From: an uncultured Opitutia bacterium | GTDB taxonomy: Bacteria; Verrucomicrobiota; Verrucomicrobiia; Opitutales; Opitutaceae | Length of the DNA stretch: 64,000 nucleotides | NCBI GenBank assembly: GCA_903825285.1 | Contig: CAIJZY010000007.1 | Location: 62,001-126,000 of the forward strand | Direction of reading: 5' to 3' | Shown here: one piece after another, positions 34,848 through 47,582 of the stretch | How the letters are laid out: each line of letters opens with the position of its first letter | Numbering within the stretch: the stretch's first letter is position 1 | Position numbers and translations under genes: made by a program | Notes under the pieces: generated by a model | Databases searched by the model: none | What the model was told of the DNA's origin: nothing | What the model saw: only the letters and a program-made list of their open reading frames with translations

Positions 34848-35603
34848 ATGTCAATGTATCCCCGATTTGGTGGCGCCTTTCCTCGGGCCGCGCGCCTGCT
34901 CTCACTGTTGGCCGCGGTCGGCGGGTTGGCCGGCTCCCTCCGCGGCAACATCGACGAGATCAACCGACTGATGATCACCACGGTCGACGTGACGAAGGAG
35001 GGCAAGGAGGTCGCGCCGCCAACGCCGGCGAACCCCGCCTACTACGTGCCGGTGGTCATCGGCTACAAGGAGCGGGGCGAGATCATCAAGCACTACGAGC
35101 GCCAGCCGCCGGAGGATGCGCTTCTCATCTTGCTGGCCACGAAGCTGGCCGATCAGGGCTACCTCCTGGCCTCGCGGGAACATCCCCCGAGCCTCACCAT
35201 CACACTCGAATGGGGCACGATCGCCCCCATCTACATCCGGCGCAGCGTGCTCAACACCGGCGAGATGCGCATGATCATCCTCGGCGAGAGCCAGCGGGAT
35301 GTCTCCACCCTGATGGCCGGCTACTCCGACGAGATGCGGAGCCTGGGCGCGCGGCATTACCTGCTCATTTCGGCCTTCCGCTACCAGCGCTCCGCCAAGA
35401 CTCCGGACGTGCTGCTGTGGCGGGCGCATTCGACGACCGATGCGTGGGGCGAGTACCTCGAGAAACTCGTGACGCCCATGGTCAAGGCCGTCGCCCCCGG
35501 GTTCGGCCGGCCGCTGAAACCCGGCGCCGCCTGGCTCGATGAGCGCACCGGCAATGTCACGATCGGCGAGCTCAAGGTCATCGAGGACTCCGGCAAGAAA
35601 TAG
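34848..35603 (+). CDS. Hypothetical exported protein (251 aa)
   Basis: Not recognised. ATG at 34848; residues 12-30 (RAARLLSLLAAVGGLAGSL) form a signal-like hydrophobic stretch. The remainder is mixed alpha/beta without transmembrane segments: YYVPVVIGYKERGEIIKHYE, DALLILLATKLADQGYLLAS, a central MRMIILGESQRDVSTLMAGY and a C-terminal LLWRAHSTTDAWGEYLEKLV. The pattern of a surface-exposed or periplasmic lipoprotein-like accessory factor fits, but no lipobox cysteine is present. It stands alone between repeats. Confidence 0.7.
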   Translation: MSMYPRFGGAFPRAARLLSLLAAVGGLAGSLRGNIDEINRLMITTVDVTKEGKEVAPPTPANPAYYVPVVIGYKERGEIIKHYERQPPEDALLILLATKLADQGYLLASREHPPSLTITLEWGTIAPIYIRRSVLNTGEMRMIILGESQRDVSTLMAGYSDEMRSLGARHYLLISAFRYQRSAKTPDVLLWRAHSTTDAWGEYLEKLVTPMVKAVAPGFGRPLKPGAAWLDERTGNVTIGELKVIEDSGKK

Positions 35604-35609
35604 CGGCCG

Positions 35610-35685
35610 GGCCGTTTTTCACCGCGAAAGACGCCAAGCACGCACAGGGCGGACGCTTCGCGGTAATAAACCGTCTTCAACACAC
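35610..35685. repeat. Intergenic repeat (ACCGCGAAAGACGCCAAGCACGC type)
   Basis: tcaccgcgaaagacgccaag, then cacgcacagggcgg and cttcgcggtaataaacc, between convergent genes. It belongs to the GCGAAGnnCGCGAAG-type repeats seen at 15.4 and 34.0 kb. Confidence 0.5.
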
Positions 35686-35688
35686 GCC

Positions 35689-36759
35689 TCACCACGCGCG
35701 CGCGTATTGGTTCGGCGCCGGCAGCGTGGGGGCCTGACCGAGCTCGCGGGCCGCGTGGGCCGGCCAGTAGGCATCGCGCAGCGACGCCCGCGCCAGCAGC
35801 ACCAGGTCGGCGCGGCCCGCGCGGATGATCTCGTCGGCCTGCTTGGCCTCCGTGATCATCCCCACGGCGGCCGTGGCGATGCCCGCCTCGCGCCGGATGC
35901 GCTCGGCAAACTGAACCTGATAGCCCGGACCCACCGGAATCTTCGCCGTGGCCACGCCACCGCCCGAGCTGCAGTCCAGCAGGTCAACCCCCTCGGCCTT
36001 CAACCGGCGGGCCAGCTCGACCGACTGGTCGGCATCCCAGCCGCCCTCGGTCCAGTCGGTGCAGGACAGCCGCACCGTCAGCGGCAGATTTTCGGGCCAG
36101 ACAGCGCGCACCGCCCGGGTCGTCTCGAGCAGGAACCGGATGCGGTTCTCAAAGCTGCCGCCATAGGCATCCGTGCGCTGGTTCGAGAGGGGCGATAGAA
36201 ATTCATGGGAAAGGTAGCCGTGCGCCGAGTGCAGCTCGACCCACTCATAGCCCGCCGCCAGCGCGCGCTTCGCCGCCAAGGCGAAATCGCCCTGGATGCG
36301 CCGGATCTCCGGCACCGTCAGCTCCCGCGGCACGCGGCCCAGATCGCCCCCGAACGCCAGCGGGCTCGGCGCCAGCGGCGTCCAGCCGCCGGCCTCGTCC
36401 GCCAGATGCGCCCCGCCGTTCCACGGCAGGGCCGCGCCGGCCTTGCGCCCGGCGTGCGCCAGCTGGATGCCCGGGACGGCCCCGTGGTGCTTCTGGAAAC
36501 GCGTGATGCGGCTGAGCGGCTCAATGTGCTCCTCGCCCCAGATGCCGGCGTCGCCCGGGGTGATGCGCCCCTCCGGCGACACCGCCGTGGCCTCCGCGAT
36601 GATCAGGCCCGCGCCGCCGACGGCGCGCGCGCCGAGGTGGACGAGGTGCCAGTCCGTGGCCAGTCCGTCGGTGGACGAATACTGGCACATCGGGGAGATG
36701 CCGATGCGGTTGCGGAGCGTGATGGACCTGAGCGTGAGGGGGGCGAAGAGATGCGACAT
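35689..36759 (-). CDS. NADH:flavin oxidoreductase, Old Yellow Enzyme (YqjM type)
   Basis: 356 residues. FMN TIM barrel: N-terminal LRNRIGISPMCQYSSTDG with the YqjM-type cysteine, the QLAHAGRKA active-site histidine-adjacent segment, ELHSAHGYLSHEFLSPLSNQ (~174-193) with RTDAYGGSFENRIRF, and a phosphate-binding AVGMITEAKQADEII. Thermophilic-like OYEs reduce activated alkenes with NADPH. The GNAT gene lies 56 bases upstream in the same direction. Physiological substrate unknown. Confidence 0.93.
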   Translation of the reverse strand: MSHLFAPLTLRSITLRNRIGISPMCQYSSTDGLATDWHLVHLGARAVGGAGLIIAEATAVSPEGRITPGDAGIWGEEHIEPLSRITRFQKHHGAVPGIQLAHAGRKAGAALPWNGGAHLADEAGGWTPLAPSPLAFGGDLGRVPRELTVPEIRRIQGDFALAAKRALAAGYEWVELHSAHGYLSHEFLSPLSNQRTDAYGGSFENRIRFLLETTRAVRAVWPENLPLTVRLSCTDWTEGGWDADQSVELARRLKAEGVDLLDCSSGGGVATAKIPVGPGYQVQFAERIRREAGIATAAVGMITEAKQADEIIRAGRADLVLLARASLRDAYWPAHAARELGQAPTLPAPNQYARAW

Positions 36760-36815
36760 GGTCGAAGCGCAGCCAAGCGGCCCCCGGACGAATTAGCAAA
36801 CCACGCCGCGCGGTC

Positions 36816-37106
36816 TCAGCCCAGCAGCGGCTGGAACTCCGCGTGGCGCTGGATGAACGTCGCGACGTAGCTGCACTGCGGCACGACCCGGCGGCCCTCC
36901 GCCCTCGCCCACTCCAGCCCGGCGCGGACGAGACGCTCGGCCAGGCCGCGCCCCCGCAGTTCCGGCGGCACGAAGGTGTGGGTGAAGATGACGCGGCCGT
37001 CCGCCAGCTCATACTCCGCGACCGCGGTGAAGGCCTCCACCTGGACCACGAAGCGCTGCGCGGCAGGCTCGTGGAGCACGGGCGGGACGGCGGCGGGCGA
37101 GCTCAT
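36816..37106 (-). CDS. GNAT-type N-acetyltransferase (YjdJ/Gcn5-like, 96 aa)
   Basis: A minimal GNAT domain: VQVEAFTAVAEYELADGRVIFTHTFV, the acetyl-CoA loop PPELRGRGLAERLVRAGLEWA and VVPQCSYVATFIQRHAEF, which is the CSYV--Y---H-EY ending of the small YjdJ/GtN family. These roughly 90-residue proteins are of unknown acceptor specificity. It starts 3 bases after the murJ stop codon and is probably co-transcribed with murJ. Confidence 0.85.
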   Translation of the reverse strand: MSSPAAVPPVLHEPAAQRFVVQVEAFTAVAEYELADGRVIFTHTFVPPELRGRGLAERLVRAGLEWARAEGRRVVPQCSYVATFIQRHAEFQPLLG

Positions 37107-37109
37107 GGG

Positions 37110-38666
37110 CTAGCGCTTGAACGGCAGGTAGCGCCGGGCGAGCGTGGCGAATTCATCGCGGCCCTCGACGCGGAGCAGCCAGATCCCCGCGGCGTAGACG
37201 GCCACGCCCAGCGGAATGATCCCCACCACGGTGATCAGGTCGGTCGGGCGCTGGTGGAGGTGCGCGCCGCGCAGCAGGTGCCAGCCGCCGAATACGACCA
37301 GGCTCATCAGGGCCGTGGCGGCGAGGACCTTGCCCACGGTCCGCCAGAGGTCGCCGAACTCCATGCCCGGGAGCGCGCGAACCAGCAGCCGCTGCATCAG
37401 GAGGGTTTGGATGATGATCGCCACCGTGCTGGCCAGCACCAGGCCGGGCGCGCCGAGGACGTCCTTCAGCCACCAGCTCAGCCCGAGGTTCACGACGAAG
37501 CTCAGCGCCGCCAGCTTCACCGGCGTCACCGTGTCCTTCACGGCGTAAAAGGCGCGCGTCGTCAGGCTCACCACCGAGAAGAACGGCATGCCCACGGCAA
37601 ACAGCGCGAGCAGCGGCACCATGGCCCGCGTGTCGGCGGCGACGAAGCGCCCGTGCTGGAACAGCAGCCGCACGATCGGCTCGCTGAGCAGCGCCAGCCC
37701 GGCGGCCGCCGGCAGGTTGATGATCAGGATCAGGCGCACGCCCTTGCGGTAGTCCTCCGCCATGTGCACGAAGTCCCGCGCCACCGCGTGCCGGGCGATC
37801 AGCGGGTAGACCACCGTGGCCACCGCGATGGCGAAGACGCCGATGGGCAGCTCCATCAGCCGGTTCGCCGAGAAGAGCAGCGCGGCCGAGGACTCGTCGA
37901 TCGAGAAGGCGAACAGCCGCGAGATGTAGACGTTGATCTGGTAGATCGCGGACCCGAACAGGCCCGGCGCCATCAGCGCCACGATCTCGCGCACCCGCGG
38001 GGACCGGCCCAGGTCGAAGCGCGGCCGCCAGCCGTCGCGCATCAGCACGCCCGCCGGCACCAGCATCTGCAGCAGCCCGCCGGCCAGCACGCCCGCGCAG
38101 AGCCAGTGCATCCGGCCCAGCTCGGTGTGCGCCAGGTTCCAGCCGGCCCCGCCCAGCGAGGCAATCATGGTCAGGTTGAGCCAGATCGGCGACAGTGCCG
38201 GTTCCGTGAACCGCTCAAACACGTTCAGCGTGGCGTTGAGCGCGGCCGCGAGGCAGATCATCGCGAGGTACGGGAAGAGGATCGCGGTGAGGTCCGCGGC
38301 AAGGTACCAGCGCTCGGGCTGGCCGGCGAACATCCGCGATTGGCTGAAGCCCAGCATCGCCACCAGGACCATGCCGCCGGTGACAACCGCCAGCCAGCTC
38401 ACGACCTTGTTCAGCAGGTCCAGCGCGCCCTCGCGTCCGCTCTCGTGCAGCTCGTCCTGCAGCGTGGGCACGAACGCCGCCGTCAGCGAGCCCTCGCCCA
38501 GCAGCCGGCGGAACAGGTTCGGCAGGCTGAAGGCCGTGACGAACGCCGAGTAGTACTCGCCCGTCCCGAAGATCGCCAGGGCCAGCGTGTCGCGCATTAG
38601 GCCCAGCACCCGCGACACCACGGTCAGCAGGGAGACGATGCCGATGTTCTGGAGCTTCTTCGACAC
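37110..38666 (-). CDS. murJ: Lipid II flippase MurJ
   Basis: 518 residues with about 14 transmembrane helices. MviN-family features: SLLTVVSRVLGLMRDTLALAIFG near the N-terminus, SLPNLFRRLLGEGSLTAAFVP (~48-68), and a central SLTTRAFYAVKDTVTPVK. MurJ flips lipid II to the outer face of the inner membrane for peptidoglycan synthesis and is essential where studied. It stands 56 bases downstream of an anchored hypothetical gene, same strand. Length and motifs are normal. Confidence 0.94.
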   Translation of the reverse strand: MSKKLQNIGIVSLLTVVSRVLGLMRDTLALAIFGTGEYYSAFVTAFSLPNLFRRLLGEGSLTAAFVPTLQDELHESGREGALDLLNKVVSWLAVVTGGMVLVAMLGFSQSRMFAGQPERWYLAADLTAILFPYLAMICLAAALNATLNVFERFTEPALSPIWLNLTMIASLGGAGWNLAHTELGRMHWLCAGVLAGGLLQMLVPAGVLMRDGWRPRFDLGRSPRVREIVALMAPGLFGSAIYQINVYISRLFAFSIDESSAALLFSANRLMELPIGVFAIAVATVVYPLIARHAVARDFVHMAEDYRKGVRLILIINLPAAAGLALLSEPIVRLLFQHGRFVAADTRAMVPLLALFAVGMPFFSVVSLTTRAFYAVKDTVTPVKLAALSFVVNLGLSWWLKDVLGAPGLVLASTVAIIIQTLLMQRLLVRALPGMEFGDLWRTVGKVLAATALMSLVVFGGWHLLRGAHLHQRPTDLITVVGIIPLGVAVYAAGIWLLRVEGRDEFATLARRYLPFKR

Positions 38667-38722
38667 GCGCGGAGTGTCCCGGCCGCGGCGCGGCCGGGCA
38701 AGTCCTTAACCGCCCGCGCGGC

Positions 38723-39424
38723 TCACGACTGCGGCATCGAGAGCTTCAGCGTGGCGCCGTCGATCGTGACGTCCGCCAGCTTGCCCCATGCCTCGACGAG
38801 GTCCGCCGGGAAGCGCTGCGCGCCGAGAAACTTGCCCACCACGGCCCCGCTCACGCCCGGCAGGCGCTGCATGGGGCACGAGCCGACGTAGAGCGTGGAC
38901 GGCGCGAAGACGAAGCGGTCGCCCGACTTCTCGAAGGTGCCGGTCGCCTGGACGAGGAAGGTGGCGTCGAGCCCGACGAGCGCGTAGCGCACGCGCACCG
39001 GGACCGTGACCTGCAGGGTGCCCTCGTGGAGGCGGAAGTTGAGCGCGCCGGGCGTGAGCACCTCGGCGGGCTCGGCGGCCGCGACCGGGGCCGGGGCCTT
39101 GCTGCCGGGGGCCTTGCCCGCGGGGGCGGAGGGCGGCATGGCGGCGAAGTTGAGCTCGTCCTCGACCACCGCGATCGAGCCGCCCGCGAGGAAGATCTTC
39201 TGCTTGGACGCGACGCGGCGGGCCTTGGCGGAATCATGCGAGCCCTCGATGTAGTAGACCTGGTCGGCGACGGGCTCCTTCGGGAGCTCCTTGACCTGCA
39301 CCACGGGCTTGAAGACGAGGTAGGCCGCCGCGAGGACGACGCCAAGGGCCAGGCTGAGGCAGGCCCCGAGGATGACTTCCATCCAGCTGGGGCCGTTGAG
39401 GGCGCGATCGAGTTTCTTGCTCAT
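38723..39424 (-). CDS. Hypothetical membrane-anchored protein (233 aa)
   Basis: Not recognised as a named family. A short cytoplasmic N-terminus, one transmembrane helix (ILGACLSLALGVVLAAAYLVF, ~18-38), then an extracytoplasmic part with an Ala/Pro-rich linker (~98-122) and a beta-rich C-terminal domain (FRLHEGTLQVTVPVRVRYAL, FVFAPSTLYVGSCPMQRLPG). It starts 10 bases after the FmdB-type gene, so the two are likely co-transcribed, with murJ following. A role at the cell envelope is suggested by its neighbours only. Confidence 0.75.
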   Translation of the reverse strand: MSKKLDRALNGPSWMEVILGACLSLALGVVLAAAYLVFKPVVQVKELPKEPVADQVYYIEGSHDSAKARRVASKQKIFLAGGSIAVVEDELNFAAMPPSAPAGKAPGSKAPAPVAAAEPAEVLTPGALNFRLHEGTLQVTVPVRVRYALVGLDATFLVQATGTFEKSGDRFVFAPSTLYVGSCPMQRLPGVSGAVVGKFLGAQRFPADLVEAWGKLADVTIDGATLKLSMPQS

Positions 39425-39434
39425 GGGGTGAAAG

Positions 39435-39695
39435 TCACTTGGCCGCCACGGCCGGTGCCGCGGGGGCGGACGCGGCCTTGTCGCCGCCGGACTTCTCCGG
39501 CGCCTTGGGCTTGGCCTTGTAATCGGTGATGTAGAAGCCCGAGCCCTTGAAGATCAGCCCCGCGCCGCCGCCGATCAGGCGTTTCACGCCCTTCTTCTTG
39601 CACTTCGGGCACAGGGTCACGGGCGCGTCGCGCATCGACTGGAACAGCTCAAAGGCGTGGCCGCATTTCGGGCAGGCGTACTCGTAGGTGGGCAT
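39435..39695 (-). CDS. FmdB-family zinc ribbon protein
   Basis: 86 residues. MPTYEYACPKCGHAFELFQS followed by CPKCKKKGVKRLIGGG: cysteines 8, 11, 29 and 32 form a zinc ribbon, as in the FmdB/CxxC_CxxC_SSSS family. The central IFKGSGFYITDYK is the usual family ending; the Lys/Ala/Pro tail is low-complexity. Regulation of formamidase was claimed for the founder, but the general role is unclear. First gene of the unit that goes on to the anchored protein and murJ. Confidence 0.9.
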   Translation of the reverse strand: MPTYEYACPKCGHAFELFQSMRDAPVTLCPKCKKKGVKRLIGGGAGLIFKGSGFYITDYKAKPKAPEKSGGDKAASAPAAPAVAAK

Positions 39696-39824
39696 CGGAA
39701 AAACCAAGGTCTTATGGTTTGGAGATCCGCCGTTGGCGAGTCCCTTCTGGCCGACGGGCGCCGCCGGCCGGCCGCCGATGCGGGGGATTGCGCCGGGACC
39801 GGTTTTGGCCCACGCAAGGGGGCG

Positions 39825-40745
39825 ATGGATTTTCCCGCCAAACTCAAACGCCTGGTGGACCGCGTCGAGCGCGGGCTCGACCTGCATCTGCCGCCCGCGG
39901 CCACCCGGCCCGCCCGCCTGCACGAGGCGATGCGCTACAGCCTCCAGGCCGGCGGCAAGCGCCTGCGGCCCGTGCTGGTGCTGGCGGTGCATGAGCTCCT
40001 CGCGGGACAAAATGCCAAGGCCCAGGGGCCAGGGGCCAAATCGACCCCGGCCGACCCGTTGGCCGCGGCGGTCGCCATCGAGTGCCTGCACACCTACTCG
40101 CTGATCCACGACGACCTGCCGTGCATGGACAACGACGACCTGCGCCGCGGCCGGCCCACGGCGCACCGGCAGTTCGACGAGGCTACGGCGCTGCTCGCGG
40201 GCGACGCGCTGCTCACCCATGCGTTCGCGCTGCTTGCGGAGGCGTATGCGGATCGCCCCGTGCTGGCCCACGCCCTCGTCCGCGAGCTGGCCGACGCGGC
40301 CGGCAGCCGCCGGCTTATCGGCGGCCAGATGGCGGACGTGCTGGCCGAGAAGCACGCCACCGCGACGGCCGACGACCTCGAGTTCATCCACCGCAACAAG
40401 ACCGCCGCCATGATCGAGGCCGCGCTGGTCATGGGCGGACTCGCCGCCGAGGCGGGACCCGCGCCGCTGGCCACCCTGCGCCGCCTCGGACAGCACCTGG
40501 GCCTGGCCTTCCAGATCGTGGACGACGTCCTGGATGCCACCGCCGACACGGCCACGCTCGGCAAGACCGCCGGGAAGGACGCCCAGGCCGGCAAGGTCAC
40601 CTTCGTAAAACTCCATGGCCTCGCCGAGTCCCGCCGGCTCGCCCAGGTCCACTCCGACGCCGCCCGCGCCGCACTGGCCGACCTGCCGGGCGACCCGGCC
40701 TTCCTGGGCGCCCTGATCGAGTCCATGGCCGCGCGCAATAAATAG
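39825..40745 (+). CDS. ispA: Polyprenyl (farnesyl/geranyl) diphosphate synthase
   Basis: 306 residues from the ATG at 39825, preceded by a good purine-rich site (aaggggg). First Asp-rich motif SLIHDDLPCMDNDDLRRGRP (~92-111) with the two-residue insertion typical of bacterial FPP synthases; second motif QIVDDVLDAT (~232-241); GGKRLRP at the N-terminus binds IPP. Makes C15 (or C10/C20) prenyl diphosphate for undecaprenol, quinones and hopanoids. A short Gly/Pro/Gln insert encoded by ggcccaggggccaggggcca (~64-71) looks like a repeat-derived loop. Chain length cannot be fixed by eye. Confidence 0.9.
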   Translation: MDFPAKLKRLVDRVERGLDLHLPPAATRPARLHEAMRYSLQAGGKRLRPVLVLAVHELLAGQNAKAQGPGAKSTPADPLAAAVAIECLHTYSLIHDDLPCMDNDDLRRGRPTAHRQFDEATALLAGDALLTHAFALLAEAYADRPVLAHALVRELADAAGSRRLIGGQMADVLAEKHATATADDLEFIHRNKTAAMIEAALVMGGLAAEAGPAPLATLRRLGQHLGLAFQIVDDVLDATADTATLGKTAGKDAQAGKVTFVKLHGLAESRRLAQVHSDAARAALADLPGDPAFLGALIESMAARNK

Positions 40746-40832
40746 CGCCTGCTCACCTGTAACGTGCGTATTTCCCCGCCCCATGTCCGGGGTTGAAATC
40801 CCGCCCAAGTCGGAGAAACTAACGTCGTTCCC

Positions 40833-41054
40833 GTGGCCACCCAACGCACCAAAGAGCATCCAATCCGCGAGCTGCTGCTGCATGGGCAGCACCCGTTTCC
40901 CAAGGACATGGAGGAAATGATCCTGCGGCTGAACCTGAAGCCGAACGCGATCTCGGCCGAGATTGCGCTGGATGCCTACGACTGGGAGCGCGGCGAGCAG
41001 CTCGAACGCGGCCGCAAGAAGCTGCACGCGCTGTGCGCGCTGCACGGCGTCTGA
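40833..41054 (+). CDS. Small conserved-looking hypothetical protein (73 aa)
   Basis: GTG start at 40833. The product is helical and charged: HPIRELLLHGQHPFPKDMEE, then ILRLNLKPNAISAEIALDAY and WERGEQLERGRKKLHALCAL. No transmembrane segment, no metal motif. It lies 87 bases downstream of the prenyl synthase gene. Not a family I can name; the amphipathic helices suggest a small interaction protein. Confidence 0.55.
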   Translation: MATQRTKEHPIRELLLHGQHPFPKDMEEMILRLNLKPNAISAEIALDAYDWERGEQLERGRKKLHALCALHGV

Positions 41055-41132
41055 GCGGGATTACAGCTCCGCGCTCAAAGGCCCTTTGTTTCCGATCACG
41101 CGCCGGTTGATCGTCTCAACATTCGGGGACCC

Positions 41133-41600
41133 ATGACGGATGCAAAGTACTCCGAGGTGTTCGCCGGACTGCGCGCGATCCTGTCGCGGCACGTCGGCTC
41201 GCTGACCATCGCGGAAGACCGTCCCGGCCGCTACTGCCTCACCGGCGGATGTCATCCCACGCACCGGACGCCCCTGCCGATCGCCTGGGTCCAGGTGGGC
41301 AAGGCGTACGTGAGCTTTCATCACATGGGCGTCTATGTCCGCCCCGACCTGCTCCAGGGAGCCTCCCAGGCGCTGCGGGCGCGCATGCAGGGGAAGTCAT
41401 GCTTCAACTTCACCACGGTCGACCCGGTGCTGTTCGCGGAGCTCGAGACGCTCACCGTGCGGGCCTTTGCGGCGTTCCGGAACGCTCCCTTCATGAAAGG
41501 CGAGACCGACCGAAAGCGGGCGGGGACGAACGCCCAGCGCCAAAGCAAAGGGAGCCGCCCGCCGACCCGAGGGCGAGGGCGAGGGCGAGTGGCGCGTTAA
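41133..41600 (+). CDS. Hypothetical protein resembling YdhG/DUF1801-type proteins
   Basis: 155 residues. The core (~1-117), with PIAWVQVGKAYVSFHHMGVY, RMQGKSCFNFTTVDPVLFAE and LTVRAFAAFRNAPF, resembles the small alpha/beta DUF1801/YdhG-like proteins with their K-YVSFH and KGCF-F patterns. Function of that family is unknown. The C-terminal ~35 residues are Arg/Gly/Thr-rich and encoded by a gagggcgagggcgagggcga triplet-like repeat, so the true stop of the ancestral gene may have been earlier. Confidence 0.65.
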   Translation: MTDAKYSEVFAGLRAILSRHVGSLTIAEDRPGRYCLTGGCHPTHRTPLPIAWVQVGKAYVSFHHMGVYVRPDLLQGASQALRARMQGKSCFNFTTVDPVLFAELETLTVRAFAAFRNAPFMKGETDRKRAGTNAQRQSKGSRPPTRGRGRGRVAR

Positions 41601-41672
41601 GCGTTCAGCGCGGGATGTTGGGCGCGGGACGTTTGTCCCCCGCCCTGCAATCGCGTCACTCTCCGCGGCGGG

Positions 41673-42440
41673 TTACTTGATCGCCGCCGCCGCGCGGATC
41701 AGCTCCACGAAGCTGCGGGCCTCGAGCGAGGCGCCGCCGATGAGACCGCCGTCGATGTCCTTCTGCGCGAGCAGCTCGGGGGCGTTCGCCGGCTTCATCG
41801 AGCCGCCGTAGAGGATGCGGACGCGCTGCGCGACCGGCTCGGCGAAGAGCTTCACGAGCAGCCCGCGGATGAAGGCGTGCACCTCCTGCGCCTGGTCGGT
41901 GGTCGCCACCTTGCCGGTGCCGATCGCCCAGACGGGCTCATAGGCGACGACGAGGGCGGCCGCCTGCTCCTTGCTGACGCCCTGCAGCCCGGCCTCGAGC
42001 TGGGTCTGCACGACCTTGAGCGTGGTGCCCGCCTCGCGCTCGGCGAGTGACTCGCCGACGCAGAGGATGGGCTTGAGCTGGTTCTTCAGCGCGGCGAGGA
42101 CCTTCTGGTTGATGAAGGCGTCCGTCTCGCCGAACAGGCTGCGGCGCTCGCTGTGGCCGATGATGGCGTGCGTGGTGAACAGCGCGCGGAGCATCGGGGC
42201 GGAGACCTCGCCGGTGAAGGCGCCGCTGGCCTCGGGGTGCAGGTTCTGCGCGCCGAGCTTCACGGTCGAGCCGTCGAGGACCTTCGCCACCGCGTCGAGC
42301 GCGGTGAATGGCGGGCACACGACGACGTCGACATCGGTCTGCTTGCCGACGGTGGCGACGAGCTCGGCCACGAGGGCCGCGCCGTCGGCCGGCGTCTTGT
42401 TCATTTTCCAGTTACCGGCGATGAGTTTTTTGCGGAGCAT
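41673..42440 (-). CDS. tpiA: Triosephosphate isomerase
   Basis: 255 residues, full length. LIAGNWKMNKTP (substrate Asn/Lys), IIGHSERRSLFGE with the electrophilic His, VAYEPVWAIGTGKVAT with the catalytic Glu and loop 6, and ILYGGSMKPANAPELL phosphate site. Interconverts DHAP and glyceraldehyde-3-phosphate. Last gene of a gap-pgk-tpiA operon; it follows pgk by 18 bases. Confidence 0.97.
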   Translation of the reverse strand: MLRKKLIAGNWKMNKTPADGAALVAELVATVGKQTDVDVVVCPPFTALDAVAKVLDGSTVKLGAQNLHPEASGAFTGEVSAPMLRALFTTHAIIGHSERRSLFGETDAFINQKVLAALKNQLKPILCVGESLAEREAGTTLKVVQTQLEAGLQGVSKEQAAALVVAYEPVWAIGTGKVATTDQAQEVHAFIRGLLVKLFAEPVAQRVRILYGGSMKPANAPELLAQKDIDGGLIGGASLEARSFVELIRAAAAIK

Positions 42441-42458
42441 GATGGAGGGAGGGTGAAA

Positions 42459-43703
<1,245 letters not shown>

Positions 43704-43785
43704 GGTGGAATTCGGAGTTCGGTGATCGACGGGCGGAGATCGGCCATGGGCAAACGACCGAGGGAAAGACTGGGCCGCGGACAAA

Positions 43786-43860
43786 AAAAGAGCGAGTAGC
43801 GAGGCGCGGAACGAGCAATTATCATGCTCGCTACTCGCGACCCGCTACTCGCTACTTTGG
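43786..43860. repeat. Inverted repeat GCGAGTAGCGAG between gap and pgk
   Basis: gcgagtagcgag (43792-43803) is exactly inverted as ctcgctactcgc (43827-43838), with a 23-base loop, and a further cgctactcgctac copy follows at 43843. The hairpin lies inside the gap-pgk intergenic region, right upstream of aaaaaaa on the other strand, so on the minus strand a T-run (43789-43783) follows the stem: it could act as a partial terminator after gap. It is also compatible with a dispersed GCGAGTA repeat. Confidence 0.6.
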
Positions 43861-43872
43861 GCGCGCCGGGGC

Positions 43873-47521
<3,649 letters not shown>

Positions 47522-47582
47522 GGAGAAAGCACAGCATCCTCCGCGCCGCGCGGCGGACAAGCTGGAAACTCGCCGCGGGCGG

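Noticed and set aside
36843-38600. Long plus-strand open frame (585 codons) opposite murJ
   Set aside because: Composition is Arg/Gln/His-rich and low-complexity; the minus strand is a complete MurJ.
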